A DNA stretch of 64,000 nt from Physcia stellaris (lineage: Eukaryota > Ascomycota > Lecanoromycetes > Caliciales > Physciaceae), in NCBI GenBank assembly GCA_018902385.1, contig JABSSW010000015.1, positions 434,001-498,000 on the forward strand, in the 5' to 3' direction. Shown here piece after piece: positions 21,601 to 33,838 of the stretch. A program made the translations under genes and the position numbers. The notes beneath the pieces are model-generated. The model saw only the letters and a list, made by a program, of their open reading frames with translations, had not been told where the DNA came from and ran no database searches. Within the stretch, counting starts at the first letter, position 1, and every line of letters begins with the position of its first letter.

Positions 21601-24549
21601 TAATGATTAACGAGTTTCACAATCGTCGATTTGAGTGTTCTTCGTTCGTCCCTAGCTACGCCAATGTCGCACCAGATCAACGTGTATGCTCGGCAGTTGG
21701 AGCAGTCGCCGGGAGCAATTATGTTGAAGGCGATGCTTATATCAATTCTAGCTTCAGATATTATCGATCACACCTTTGGAGGAATTTTGGGATTCTGATT
21801 GCAATGACAATCGCTCTTTGCGCCCTTTATCTGGTGGCCAGTGAGTACATTTCAGCCCAGAAATCTAAGGGCGAAGTGCTCTTATTCCGGCGTGGCCAAG
21901 TACCAGACATCGTATCCTCAGCGAACGATGAGGAAGGCAACGATGACGATCGTCCTACAGCCCAAGGTGTCGTTGCTCAAAAGACTATATCAGAAATTCC
22001 CCGAGTATTCAGAAACAGACGGCTCAGTTTCACTGGCTAGGAGTCAACTATGACATCAAGGTCAAAGGAGGTGGTCGAAGGCTGCTTGATGATGTATGTA
22101 TTCCAAAGACGTCACTACCTTCCATTGGATATCTCAGGGGCTCTGGTCGACCTGCGAAATTTGTCCTATGCTCAAGTGTTGTTACTCAAGAGCGGCTACG
22201 CTAACTTTATCGTCATTAGGTTGATGGATGGGTTAAACCTGGAACGCTGACAGCATTGAGTAAGTAAACTCATGAAGAGCCTGCCGTCTATTATGTGAGA
22301 ACTCGTGGCTGATCTGCCAACCTACAGTGGGAGCTTCTGGCGCTGGCAAAACAACACTACTTGACGTTCTCGCCAGCCGAGTAACAATGGGGGTAGTATC
22401 AGGCCAAATGCTAGTAAACGGGCGGCAGAGGGATAGTGGGTTTCAGCGGAAAACAGGCTACGTACAGCAACAGGATATCCACCTTGCTACGTCTACTGTG
22501 CGGGAAGCACTCAATTTCAGTGCAATCCTCCGCCAGCCCAAGAGCACGCCAGTCAAAGAAAAGCTCGCCTATGTTGAGTAAGTCCTTTCCTGAGCACATT
22601 ATTTCATTCCTAGGTCGCGTTCCAGCCACAAAAAATGTTTGAGAAGCGACCTGTGCAGGAAATTCCACTAGATGTGAATTGCTAACCTCGGGTTACCAAC
22701 AGTGAAGTCATCAAAGTCTTGGAGATGGAGTCATATGCAGATGCAGTGGTTGGAGTGCCTGGTGAAGGCCTGAACGTTGAACAGCGCAAGCGATTGACCA
22801 TCGGAGTCGAGATGGCTGCGAAACCTGCCCTACTTCTTTTCCTCGACGAGCCAACCTCTGGCCTTGATAGTCAGACCGCTTGGTCGATTTGCACCCTACT
22901 GCGGAAATTGGCAAACAACGGGCAAGCTATTCTTTGCACGATCCATCAACCATCCGCTGTAAGTAGGAAACGTTTGAAGCCCTTTCTCCTTCCCCTTACA
23001 ATCGTTTCGGCATATTCTACGATCCTAGTGCATGCTGCGATTCTGAGCTACCTCAGTATCTCAACTTTCGAAATACACCCATTTCGACGAATGCTGAATC
23101 TAAAATTACTCTAGGTACTCTTCCAATCGTTCGATCGTCTCCTGTTCTTAGCCAGTGGCGGCAGAACCGTTTATTTCGGCGACATTGGTGAGGACTCGAA
23201 GGTACTAACCAGTTATTTTGAGAGAAATGGCTCTAGACCGTGCGGCATCGAAGAAAACCCTGCGGAATGGATGCTCGATGTCATTGGCGCAGCGCCAGGG
23301 AGTCAGAACACAATCGACTGGCCTCAAAAATGGCGAGAATCCGATGAGAAAGAGGCCATCAGAGAGACACTTGCTGAGATGAAGGAGAGACTAATGAAAG
23401 AGCCGGTAGACAACGATCCAACTTCATTGCGTGAATTTGCGGAGACCTTCAGCACTCAGCTACTAGAGGTTACAACGAGAGTTTTTGAGCAGTATTGGCG
23501 TACGCCGTCCTATCTTTATTCGAAGACATTGTTATGTTCAGCATCGGCACTTTTTATCGGCTTTTCGTTCTGGGATTCCGCACTTTCACTACAGGGACTT
23601 CAAAATCAGCTGTTTTCCATCTTTCTGCTGATGACAATCTTTGGGAACATGGTAAGAGTTTTTACTTATGTTTTCTTTAGATAAAAGCTAACCTCAATGG
23701 AAGGTACAACAAATAATGCCACACTTCGTAACACAACGCGCACTTTATGAAGTAAGAGAACGACCATCGAAGACCTACTCTTGGACAGTCTTCATGTCCT
23801 CAAACATTATCGTGGAACTTCCTTGGAGTATCTTGATGGCTGTGATCATTTTCTTCTGCTGGTATTACCCGATCGGCATGTACCGTAACGCCATTCCAGC
23901 GCACCAGGTCCACGAACGCGGGGGATTGATGTTCCTCTTCATCTTGGTTTTCATGCTGTTCACGTCAACATTTACCCACATGGTCGTAGCTGGGATCGAG
24001 TCGGCGGAAACCGCGGGGAACATCGCCGTGCTCCTTTTTTCCTTGACGCTTATCTTCTGTGGTGTTCTTGCTGGCCCTACCGCTCTCCCAGGGTTCTGGA
24101 TATTCATGTATCGAGTTTCGCCTTTCACATACCTTGTGGATGGAATGTTGTCGACTGGGCTCGCTAACACAAATGTTACTTGCTCCTCAATCGAGCTTGC
24201 TCATTTCAACCCGGCAAGCGGTCAGTGTTGGCAGTACATGCAGGACTACATCTCATCTCACGGTGGTTATGTCAATAACCCGAACGCAACTCGGGACTGC
24301 GAATTCTGCTCTGCTTCTGATACCAATGTTTACCTCGCACAAGTCAGTTCGAGCTATGCGAACCGCTGGCGCAACTTTGGTATAATGTGGGCCTTCGTCA
24401 TATTCAACGTTCTTGCAGCCTTGTTCCTGTACTGGCTGGCAAGGGTGCCTAGGAAGCAGAAGGTACAGGATGAGCCTGACATGCATCCAGCGTCAAGAGT
24501 ACAGTCAAGAGTATCAAAGGTGCAATCGAGGGTTGGAAAGTCTGGGTGA
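18662..24549 (+). CDS. PDR-type (ABCG, full-size) ABC multidrug transporter with an apparent frame break
   Basis: Predicted exons: 18662-18978, 19033-19134, 19185-19325, 19375-19460, 19525-19531 (7 nt), 19580-19613, 19659-19703, 19769-20173, 20471-20720, 20772-20826, 20900-21143, 21195-22093, 22220-22259, 22328-22577, 22703-22958, 23115-23651, 23704-24549, about 1,505 codons, the normal PDR size. Order is (NBD-TMD)x2. NBD1: Walker [14 protein letters not shown], signature [10 protein letters not shown], degenerate Walker [20 protein letters not shown]2: Walker [12 protein letters not shown], degenerate signature [10 protein letters not shown], Walker [14 protein letters not shown]. These asymmetries are normal for Cdr1/Pdr5-type drug and lipid pumps of the plasma membrane. 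At about 21999-22003 the frame shifts by one base in the linker before NBD2; unspliced, the first frame stops at 22038. Either an unpredicted intron (for example 21912-22012) or a one-base lesion explains it. Intron density is far above the neighbours. Confidence 0.85.
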
Positions 24550-24930
24550 TTGGCTAATTTCTAGTTTGTGAGAAAGGCTCATTCTTAGGTGGCCGGAGTT
24601 GTTTCAATATGGATAGAATAGCCTTTGTATCAGCTTGCAGTTGAACAGGCAAGAATAGATTCATCAGTGACGATAGCAATATCAAGGAACATGTGTTAAG
24701 CCCTGTAAACCCTTTGTTCTCTTGTGTTGCCTTTTGATCACGCCAGCGTCTTCCAGAAACACTGACTCTCAACCGACCAAAATACATCTTGTCATTGCTA
24801 CCATACAAGTGCAAATTGATGTTATTCTACGGTCTTTTCCACAGGCCCATACGAGGACGCATTCGAGGTTGGTTGGTACCCTGGAGAAGTGCACCATTAC
24901 TGCCAAGCTTTCGCGCTGGCACTTCCCAAG
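24550..24930. other. Intergenic region between ABC transporter and CTR86 genes
   Basis: No coding content recognised; both neighbours are on the plus strand. Confidence 0.4.
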
Positions 24931-27900
24931 ATGCCTCAGATGCCTGCTCAGGACCGGCATTCTTCGAATCTGGATGCACCACCCACATATAGCTCATCGA
25001 CGCCTTGTGAAGCTCTGAGAGCTCTGATCCATTTCGTTCGGACGGACTTGCACCATTCTGCTGCAAGTCTCTATCCACCTCTTCGTTGGCTTCTCTTGAA
25101 GTGCGCCTCCGACACCATTGGTACCCGACGTTTGAAGAGAGATCAATATTTGTGGGATCATGGTCAGGATATAATCCGAAAGCGGTACAAGGAGATTTCA
25201 AATATCGTACTACATCTACGGGCCGACAATAATCGCTGGCTGCCTCGACTACTCAGTCGAACAGACGGGCCTTACCGTGACGCGAAAGCATACCATCAAG
25301 CCCGGGAAATCCCACAATTCTTACACCCTGCAACAGCGTCACTACTAGTCTTCTCACTCGTCCATGCGTTCAAAGAGATTGCTATAGGCGACGCTGCGTC
25401 ATTGACGGATACAATGTCACCCGGAGACCAACAGGAACAGAAGGCTAAGCTTGAGCCCGATGAGGTCACCTTGACGGTTGTCCTATGTTCCACGCAAGCG
25501 CTCTTCGAATGTCGAACCACACTTCCTGAGAGAACTTATGAGAAGGTACTGGAATCTGGGAAGAAGCTTCTCAAGCGAACGCAGAGCAAATTAGAGGTTA
25601 GGTAGGTCATTCTTAAGCGGGCTATGCCTGTTAGTACGCTGCTGATAATCCTAGACAGTTACTGGGAGCAAATCCTGCGATATGGAAGGACTTTTGTGGA
25701 CTTCTTAATGTTGCCATACCCGTTATCGATCAGGAGTTCTTTGGCCCCGAGGAGACTGTACCTGCCAATCCAAATCCACCGCCTGCGACTTCCATGACCT
25801 TGAAAGATGCGGTGCTGATGAAGGACCTAGAACGCCTTGATGATCTGCTGACGATAGCAAGGAATATACTGGCCACTACCAAGCGCGCACAGGATCTGGC
25901 GGGAGACAGCGGATTTGATCAACAAGTTCTCAAACTTATTGATATCTGTGTCCGAGTGACTGCACGAGCATACGAGGGTGAAGAGCCAGGCCGTAGAACG
26001 GAGAACCAATTGAGCCTGCTGAATGGTTCATGTAAGTGTTCTCAGAACGGGGACAAAGCTCACATAAGCTAACATTGTTTTCAAACAGTCAAGAAAGTCT
26101 TGATCACTAGTCTACAACTCCTGCATAATTTTGTGATGCACAATGAGAAGCGGAAATTACTTTTGTGGCTTGATCTTTTCGCGAACTCGAAAGCACCCAA
26201 TGAATATTTCGGCGGTAACCCTGGCAATCAGAAAGATCCTAGCACATTGTCGATTGGGGCTCCTGAAGTCATTATCAGCAAAGAGATCATTCATCACAGT
26301 GGCGATAAGACGCCACTGGACGTCGATAAGATCATGAGGACCGCTTTAAGCGCTGTTGAGACCTCGGCCAGGAATGCAACCCAGCTTCCTCCAGATGAGG
26401 CAGCACGTATAGCTTCTCAAGTCATGAGTACCGTTGACGGGCTATACAATCTAACGCTTGATCGCGGACGCAAATCCACTCAAGAAGGACAGCAAGCCTT
26501 GGGAACGGAGTCCTATGCACGAGAAGCCACGATTAGTACACAGATCAGTGGTCCGGGTCAGAACCAATCTTGGAGCTGGACATCTCTGCCGGATCTTACC
26601 TTGTATGATGTCGACTCAAAGACTCCAAACTCCAAAAACGAGGATCTGAAAGCTGTTCGTACTCCACAGTCAGCGGCCGCCAGCCTACAGAGCGCAAAGG
26701 ACCAGCTAATGGCTCGTCTTCAAGATCCTGCAGCAGGCTTCGGGAATGAAAGTGTGCCGTATCAGGGCTCAGATCAAGGCAATGGAGGGGACATTGAGGG
26801 CTCCGATATAGCCGCCAACGGGAGTGTTGCGGATGAAGCAGAAGATCCGGATGGGGAGTACCGAGGACCTGGCGATCAAGAGCGTGGGCTTCTCACGGAT
26901 ATTCCGCTTGTTCTTGCTCCACAAGAAATTGAAGCACTCCCAATGATTATTCAGTCCGGTATCGTCAATGGCCTCGGTAACAAAGGCACCGGTACTGGTA
27001 AAGAGCGCCAGGATATGCAAGGTGTAAGGTGCAATATTCTCCTAGCCCAAGAGAGCGGTCGGAACCTCTTGCGAGAACTCTTGATCTTTATCGCGGCCTG
27101 GGATCTACAAGACCACGAATTTTACTTCAAGATGATGATGCAGATCATGGAAGCGATCTTGGAGAATGGATTGATGCCCTTTGCTTACCAAGCTTTCGGT
27201 GAAGTCAAGGACATTGTCTCTCCAGCGCAGTCTATGGTCATCAAGATCCTAACCCAAATATTCCGTGGGAAGCAGGGCTCAGCGCCTTCGGGGAGTGGGC
27301 CTGCTGCACAAACCCGGCAGCGTGAGCCTCTCACTCGAGTAGATCTACTGATCGTGAAATACATCTTCACAATCTTCCGGCAGTGTATCATCCCGGAGAC
27401 CTGCGCCCTTATATACTTACAAGGCCAGATCCGTGCCGGCGCTGCGCAGCCTGATGATTTCCCACTCAATCTATGGGATATGGAACGCGTATACGAGGGT
27501 GTCTACCAATTTCTCGAGTTCTTCGCTGTACTGACGGAGAGCGAAGACTGGAAAGGCCTCCTTGTGGACTGGGAAATCGTTAGTGAATTAGTGACGCTAC
27601 TTCGCGAACTCGATGCCAGCATACCCAAAGCGCCGCTGGGCGCCGCCGCTTCCAATGCAGCCGACAATGACGCTGTAGCTGAAGCTGCGGAAAGGGGGAA
27701 CCTCCAGTCACAGCCTGGTACTCAACCTGTTGCCGTCGAGCGACCGTACGATATGCCAGCTCCCTCCGATCCACCCGCTGCCTCGGCTCCTGCCTCAGCT
27801 CCTTACTCGGTCCCGCCGTCACCTCCGCTGGACGCACAGGAACCGTCAGACTTCGAGTGGCGCAACCTTAAGAAACTGGTTGTGCTTGTCCTCTCCTCGC

Positions 27901-28208
27901 TAGTCTGGAAATCTACCACGGTTCAAAATCAGATCCGACAATATGGCGGGGTGGAGATGATCCTTCAATGCTGCCACTTCGATAGTAACAACCCTTATAT
28001 TCGCGAACACGCAATCATGTGTCTGAGGTTCCTTCTGGAGGGGAATCGCGAGAACCAAATGATTGTTGGTGAGCTGGAGGCGAGGCGGACGGTACCGGAG
28101 GAGGTGTTGGATAAGAGGGGGTATGAGACCTACATCGATAGCGAGGGAAAGGTCGGTCTGAGGGCTAGGGAGAGGGTTCCCCCTGGCATGAGGGTGGTTG
28201 AGAAGTAA
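24931..28208 (+). CDS. CTR86: Ataxin-10 / Ctr86 family ARM-HEAT-like protein
   Basis: Three exons: 24931-25601, 25655-26031, 26089-28208; 1,055 residues. The start is the first ATG (MPQMPAQDRH) of the open frame. The N-terminal ~400 residues are helical (for example LKDLERLDDLLTIARNILA-like pairs, KVLITSLQLLHNFVMHNEKR). The middle (about 430-680) is acidic, Gly/Ser-rich and probably disordered. The ataxin-10 domain is at about 939-1010, with LVVLVLSSLVWKSTTVQNQI, NNPYIREHAIMCLRFLLEGN and a closing ENQ. Human ataxin-10 and yeast Ctr86 share this domain; Ctr86 is essential, with a poorly known role once linked to copper and growth signalling. The long middle region is an expansion relative to yeast (about 560 residues). 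Function beyond a scaffold is inference. Confidence 0.85.
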
Positions 28209-28602
28209 AGTGAGTGGGTGAATCTACAATCAATGGGTTAATGTTTGCTCAGCATAGCGATGGATCTTTATAGCGACGGCGTTGGGTCTTATATATTGGG
28301 AAGATACCCCTGCATGCATGTTTAGCGAGATTGCCGAAGTCTAGAGAAAAGGGAAATGTGGATAGATAAGTTATTGAGAGATAGCTTGCAAAGATGAACT
28401 GAGCCATTTCAACTCGCCCTCCATTGAATTGCCTTTGCTCAATCGCTTATGTTTTATTACATTGACGCCTAACATCCAACGTTCAAAAGCCAGATAACGA
28501 TCAAAGATCCCCAGGTACATCCTTTTCAAAACCACTATATCAAGCCAACTAAGAACACAACAATGACCACAAAGGCCAATCGAAACCCCACCCTCATCCA
28601 CC
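28209..28602. other. Convergent intergenic region, no gene seen
   Basis: Lies between the CTR86 stop and the MARVEL-protein stop; expected 3' UTRs only. Confidence 0.4.
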
Positions 28603-29506
28603 TCAAAACGGACGGCCTCCAGCGCCATCATACATCGTCTGCTCACTCGGCGCCTGGTAGCCAAACTGCTCGGCCTCGAACTGCTTCTGCACCTTATACG
28701 GCCTCGCGAGCTCCTGGCTCCTCGAGTTCTGATACTCCGTATACCCGGGCGGGCTCCGGACGCCGTAGCTGTCCGCGGAGTACGGGTGGTCCCAGGGGTC
28801 GTTGGGGAAGGGCGACGAGGAGCGCGGGATCGGGATTTGGGGCTTGATGTCGTGCATCGCGTTGTAGGCGCCCGAGGCGGTGTTGGCGCGGTGGGTGCGG
28901 AGGTCGAGGAGGGTGAGGAGGGCGGTTGTTAGACTGGATTTGTGCGTGAGATTTTTCTTTCTGGTTTTGCGCTGATTTGGGGGATGGGGGAAGGGGCTTG
29001 TGAGGGAAGGGGGAAAGCTTACGTTCCTGTCACGGCGAAGGCGGTGAGCGCTTTGAAGAGCCGGCAGACCATGATCCCGGCGTCATTTTTCCAGGAGTCG
29101 GTCGTGCAGCGGTGGCCGAGGGTCCAGCTTAGGTTCCAGGTTAGGAGGGCGAGGCCGAGGCACCAGAGGGCTGTGAGGGCGGTGTTGCTGTAGAGATTGA
29201 GTTTGGGGGAGAGGGTGCGGAGGGTGTAGAAGACGCTTGTGACGAGGAAGGCGACGATTGTGAGGAGGGAGACGGTTAGGAGCTTGCGGAGTGGTTAGTC
29301 TAGCGCGAGCGATGCGGGTGCGGTGGAAGGGAGCGTACGACGATGAATGTCCAGGGGATGTAAATGTTTTCGACATGGAGATGGTGGCAGAAGAAGATCA
29401 GGACGCTGGCGACGATGAGGGTGGAGAGCAATTGGCAGGTCCTGAGGAGATGGAAGACGAGTGGGGGGTAATTGGATGGCTGCTTTGAGATCTTGTCTCT
29501 CGCCAT
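28603..29506 (-). CDS. MARVEL-domain four-helix membrane protein
   Basis: Three exons on the minus strand: 29339-29506, 29023-29282, 28603-28933; introns 29283-29338 (56 bp) and 28934-29022 (89 bp). Product 252 residues. Four hydrophobic segments are seen: LLSTLIVASVLIFFCHHLHV, LLTVSLLTIVAFLVTSVFYT, a third around SNTALTALWCLGLALLTW, and a fourth across the second junction (FKALTAFAVTGT then LTTALLTLLDL). The NxxWTLGHRC...NDAGIMVCRLFKA loop between helices 3 and 4 is typical of fungal MARVEL proteins of unknown role. The cytosolic tail is rich in Pro/Ser/Tyr. Third-position C is very frequent in this gene, more than in most neighbours. Likely in the plasma membrane or endomembranes. Confidence 0.85.
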
Positions 29507-30245
29507 CGCGGTTCAAGACGCGAGAGCGCACAGCTAGAGTGTCTCTGCTACAGAAGAAAGTGATGATACAGAGCGATGTCTCAATCGTCAATTGGAGAAG
29601 ATGGTGAGAGGAAGGTTTTGAGACAAGCGACAAGAAGGATGCTGAAGGATTCGCGACGGCGGCCTTACATCTGCAGGGGTCGAATCTATTCAGCCGCATC
29701 GTGTACGGAGTACTTTTATCCCACTCCTAACACTACAGTATGTTACTCCTACCGGGACGCGATACGGCACACTTGATTTGAGTGAGGCTTTCCTGGTACG
29801 TCTGACTTAACTACAAGTCTACGGTGGTTTGGAGAATTGGAGGCCTTGTGTGCTAGGTCACTACCCACTTCTTGGAAAATGACCTGCCATCTATCAAGGC
29901 TGAGGTCTTGACCACAGCATTCGGGCTTTGGTATAGCATCGAGGTCGAGTGAATCCATCCGACGCATCTTCACGCCATATCCGGCCAGACTTGGATGAAT
30001 TGAGGGGCCCTGGAAGCCACGGGATCCTGAGATTAGTCAACTACTTGGGGTTGATTTGAAATGTAACTGCTTGGCACCCATTCTTGCCTTTCCATTGACC
30101 AAAAGACTGGAGATCATGTCTTCGGATAAATATGTGTCGTGGAGGTCTACGACGAAGAACTACATATAAATCTAAGTCGAGAGACTATTGCACAGTTCTC
30201 GAGTCGGCAATGGTTGTGTGAATTCTTTCCACTTCCAAGGTCACT
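29507..30245. other. Divergent intergenic region, no gene seen
   Basis: Contains the promoters of the MARVEL gene (minus) and the flavoprotein gene (plus). Short ORFs only. Confidence 0.45.
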
Positions 30246-32346
30246 ATGGCTTTAGACTATGCAGCTGATACAGGCTGGCATGAAGGCGAGCAGCAGATGC
30301 AGTCTTTGCTCCATGTAAGTCAATCCGGAGTCTTCTTTTTCTTTTCCTCTTACGTATAGTGCAACCTGTCTCAACTCACAAGACATTCCTAAAAGGCGCT
30401 GCTGACTCCGGTAATATACTTAGGTGCCCAAATTGGGAAATCCAACATCCCACGGGCTTTCTTCATACGGTGCTCGGATGCTTCAAACCTCTCCTTTACT
30501 AGCCATTGGCACTCTCGACGATGAGGGCCTCCCTTGGACCACTCTTCTAGCTGGAGAGCCAGGGTTTGCGAGATACCTAAGGCCATCTATCATCGGCGTG
30601 GAGACCTTGGCAAATCGAACATTGGATCCCGTTCTCTCAGCCCTGAATAGCAGTAAACATCAAGAAGGAATCGCACAAGATGAGAGCAATAGCTGCATGA
30701 TGTCTGGTCTCGCCATCAACCTGGCGAAACGAAGTAGACTTAAGTTATCTGGAAGACTCGCTGCAGAACTACATGGGACGTCTGAGTCTCACGGAGGTGA
30801 GGAGGATGATGCTGTAGAACGTGTGCAAATGATCATGAAAATAGAACAAAGCCTGGGTGAGTCAAGCAAACAAATCAAATGCCCCAGTCTCGCAACCACG
30901 ACCTCCAAGGATATGGTCTCTGAGAGGATCGTCTATGCTCCCGTACTCGTAGATGAGGACGCCGACGCTCATACAGTGCATGATTGCTGACATAAAATTG
31001 CAATTCTACCAGGCAACTGTCCGAAGTATTTGAACAAGAAAGAAATCTTTCTGTCCCTGCCCAAGCCTGAATTGGTCTCTGATTCCCTTCCTCTGGTACA
31101 ACCGGCAGTAACACTTCTGGCAAAGGCGGACTTGTTCTTCATATCGTCTTCGTACCACCGTTCCAGTATGGGTACCAATCACCGAGGGGGTTCGCCTGGC
31201 TTTGTTCGACTCCTGACGAACGACACATCGAACGGGACCACCTTGGTGTATCCAGAATTCTCCGGAAATCGTTTCTACCAGACACTTGGCAATCTCAAAA
31301 CCAATCCTTTGGCGGGTATAATGTTTCCAGACTTTGACAGCGGCGATGCGCTGTATGTGACCTGCACCACCGAGATCGTTGTCGGTAAATCCGCTGCAAA
31401 GTTACTACCCAGGTGTAATCTTGTCGTCAAGGCCAAAGTCATCAAAGCTCGCTTCGTCCGGCAAGGCTTGGCTTTCAGAGGACGCCCGGGTGAGCCCTCT
31501 CCGTACAATCCGCCAGTTCGCTACCTCACAGGTGAACACAAGCAGGCCGATGCCCAGGCAAATAACGATCGGATTGTTTATGCAAAGCTTCTGAAAAAGG
31601 ACTTGTTGACTCCTTCCATTGCTAGACTCCGATTCAGCATTACCGATCCCGAAGCCGCCGGAAGATGGAGTCCGGGGCAGTATGTGGCTTTGGCGTTTGA
31701 AGACGAACTTAGTCCAGGCTACTCCCATATGAACGATAGCGACCCGAAGAGCCTAAATGATGATTACGTGCGGACCTTCACCGTATCGTCAGCTAGAGGC
31801 CAAGATGTACCTGACGATGAGTTCGAGATCACTATGCGCAATGTCGGTGTAGTGACGAGTTTCCTTTTCAGACAACTGGTCCGTGCTGGGCTAGAAGTGC
31901 CTTTGAAAGGGTTTGGGGGCCAATTTAAAATCTCCCAGTCGCCGAACGAGATTGTGCCTTTCATCGCTGGAGGCATCGGAATAACTTGTTTACTTCCCCA
32001 TATCCCACAGCTTGATACAGCTAGATTGAGACTCTTTTGGACAATCAACATTCAGGATGTTGGCCTAGCCCTTGATACCTTCAAAAGGCACCCTTCACTG
32101 GACTCCTCAACCACCCTTTTTGTCTCAGGTATCAGAGCTGGTGCTCCAAGCCGAGATACATCCGGTCTGAGCGAGCTTGAGCGCTCTCGAGCCACCGTGG
32201 TAAGCAGACGCATGGTGGCCTCCGATGTGCAATTTGAGCAAGACTTATCCTCAACGTGGTATATCTGCACCGGCAAGTTATTACGTCAATCGCTGTTACT
32301 ATGGCTTGCTGGTAAAGAGATTGTGTTTGAGGATTTCGACTACTAG
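30246..32346 (+). CDS. Two-domain flavoprotein: PNPOx-like FMN-binding domain fused to a ferredoxin-reductase-type FAD/NAD(P) domain
   Basis: Three exons: 30246-30314, 30424-30856, 31013-32346; 611 residues. The first exon encodes MALDYAADTGWHEGEQQMQS, a common start for this fungal family. Residues about 25-330 resemble the pyridoxamine-phosphate-oxidase/flavin-nucleotide-binding fold (LLAIGTLDDEGLPWTTLLAGEPGF; MGTNHRGGSPGFVRLL; YPEFSGNRFYQTLGNL). Residues about 350-611 are a ferredoxin-reductase-type module: RWSPGQYVALAF, VRTFTVSS for flavin, FIAGGIGITCLLPHI for the nucleotide, and a closing Y-I-C-T-G-K...FEDFDY. The whole probably passes electrons from NAD(P)H through FAD to FMN; the acceptor is unknown. 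Introns of 109 and 156 bp are longer than average. Confidence 0.82.
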
Positions 32347-33838
32347 GTCACCGCAGTGCACGGTCACAAACTCCAGCTTCGGCGTGGCGATTTCACACTC
32401 CCTGGACAAAAAAAGGGGCAAAATCTAGTGAACATACCGCAGAGGAGCCCAACTTAGGGAACTCATTAACCACAGAAACCCAGGCTACATTTATATCACG
32501 TGAATCCACCTATACTAGGAGGACAGGATACTTTGATTCCCCCAATACCTCGTGGTCGCACTCATTTCTACCCGCGGCGAGTGGTTCATTTTCGGGAGTA
32601 AATGTCCGAGCCATGTTCCGCGATAGAACGTAATGAAGGAAGCTTTGATTGCACGGATGGAACAACCGACATCGCGAGTTCTCAACCACTCGTCTACTGC
32701 AAATCATCCCACTGTGTCATTATCTTCCCTGACAACATTACATTCTGTCGGAATTAGCCTCGGAGACTTTCTCCTCCACAGAGACCACGTTTGCCGACGT
32801 CACGCCCAGACAGTCTTCGATCTCGATTCGTTTGTATTCAGCGCGTGCAACTACAAATTCTGACATTCACATGTTCACGATCCAGTGGGTTTTTAACAAC
32901 ATTTGCGCCGCAGTCTCCCATCGAAATCATTATATATCTCTCAAAGTATCCCCCAGAAACTAAGTCTATAATGCTAGTACTGCGAAAAGCTAGCCGGTGA
33001 CTGGTGTGTTGGTTGGCCCAGTGGCATTTGGCCGATCTTCACGAACCTGCCCACGGTTGCTTCAAGGTTACTGTTCCTCTGCCGGTCAAAGCGTGGGTGA
33101 TATCCTGATCAAAGCTTTTGCATTTACGTGGTGGCATGTGCTAATCCTCCTATGAAATGGGCAAGGTAGGCAAAAATCTCTCGTATGACGCTCTTAGATT
33201 GAGCATTTTTTCAGAGACTATCCCTTTCTATTGGATGTGGTATCAATTTGTCTGCAAGACTGGCAGGGTGTTCATGAGTTAGCCTCTGAAACCGTTGACT
33301 CGATCTTCAAGCGACAGCCGATGGCAAACATCCAACCACATCGTGTAAAATCCAGCCCTGCGCCTATCAGAGCCTCTTCGATTGCGCTATTTCTTGATCA
33401 ATCCCCTGCATAAAGAAAGACGGTGCTGGCTACTAAGCAATTAGGAACTGATCCGTGCGATAGAAATTTTACCTCGCATTATCTACGGCAGTCGCACGCA
33501 AGCCATTCCCTCCAATGACAGCTAGATCAGACATCGGAAAGTATTCGATGCACGCCTGTAGGGCTATCGCAAGGGTTTGGAACTCGAAGTTTGATAACCC
33601 CCATCCGTTGGCTTCGAAGCAATTTTATGCGTTGAGCCTCCTAGTCCTATGACGATTGGCGTCACTCCACCAGAAGTCTAATTTTCGGCCGTATTGCAGT
33701 GAATCGGTATAAAGCTCATGGTGGCCAATTCTTTGGCTGGTTCATTTGATCACCAACATCCCACAATCACACTTACGACAGCTGCCCATTTCAAGCCACC
33801 GCCCATACGTCTTTCAAACCAAAGTACTATTAGCCATC
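32347..33838. other. Intergenic region of about 1.5 kb, no gene seen
   Basis: Only short ORFs without recognisable content. The last ~120 bases before 33839 (C/A-rich, many ACC/CAC words) look like the leader of the small secreted-protein gene. Confidence 0.4.

Noticed and set aside
21841-21983. Strong GTGAGT donor inside TMD1-linker of the transporter
   Set aside because: Splicing from it would remove the family-conserved [16 protein letters not shown] segment.
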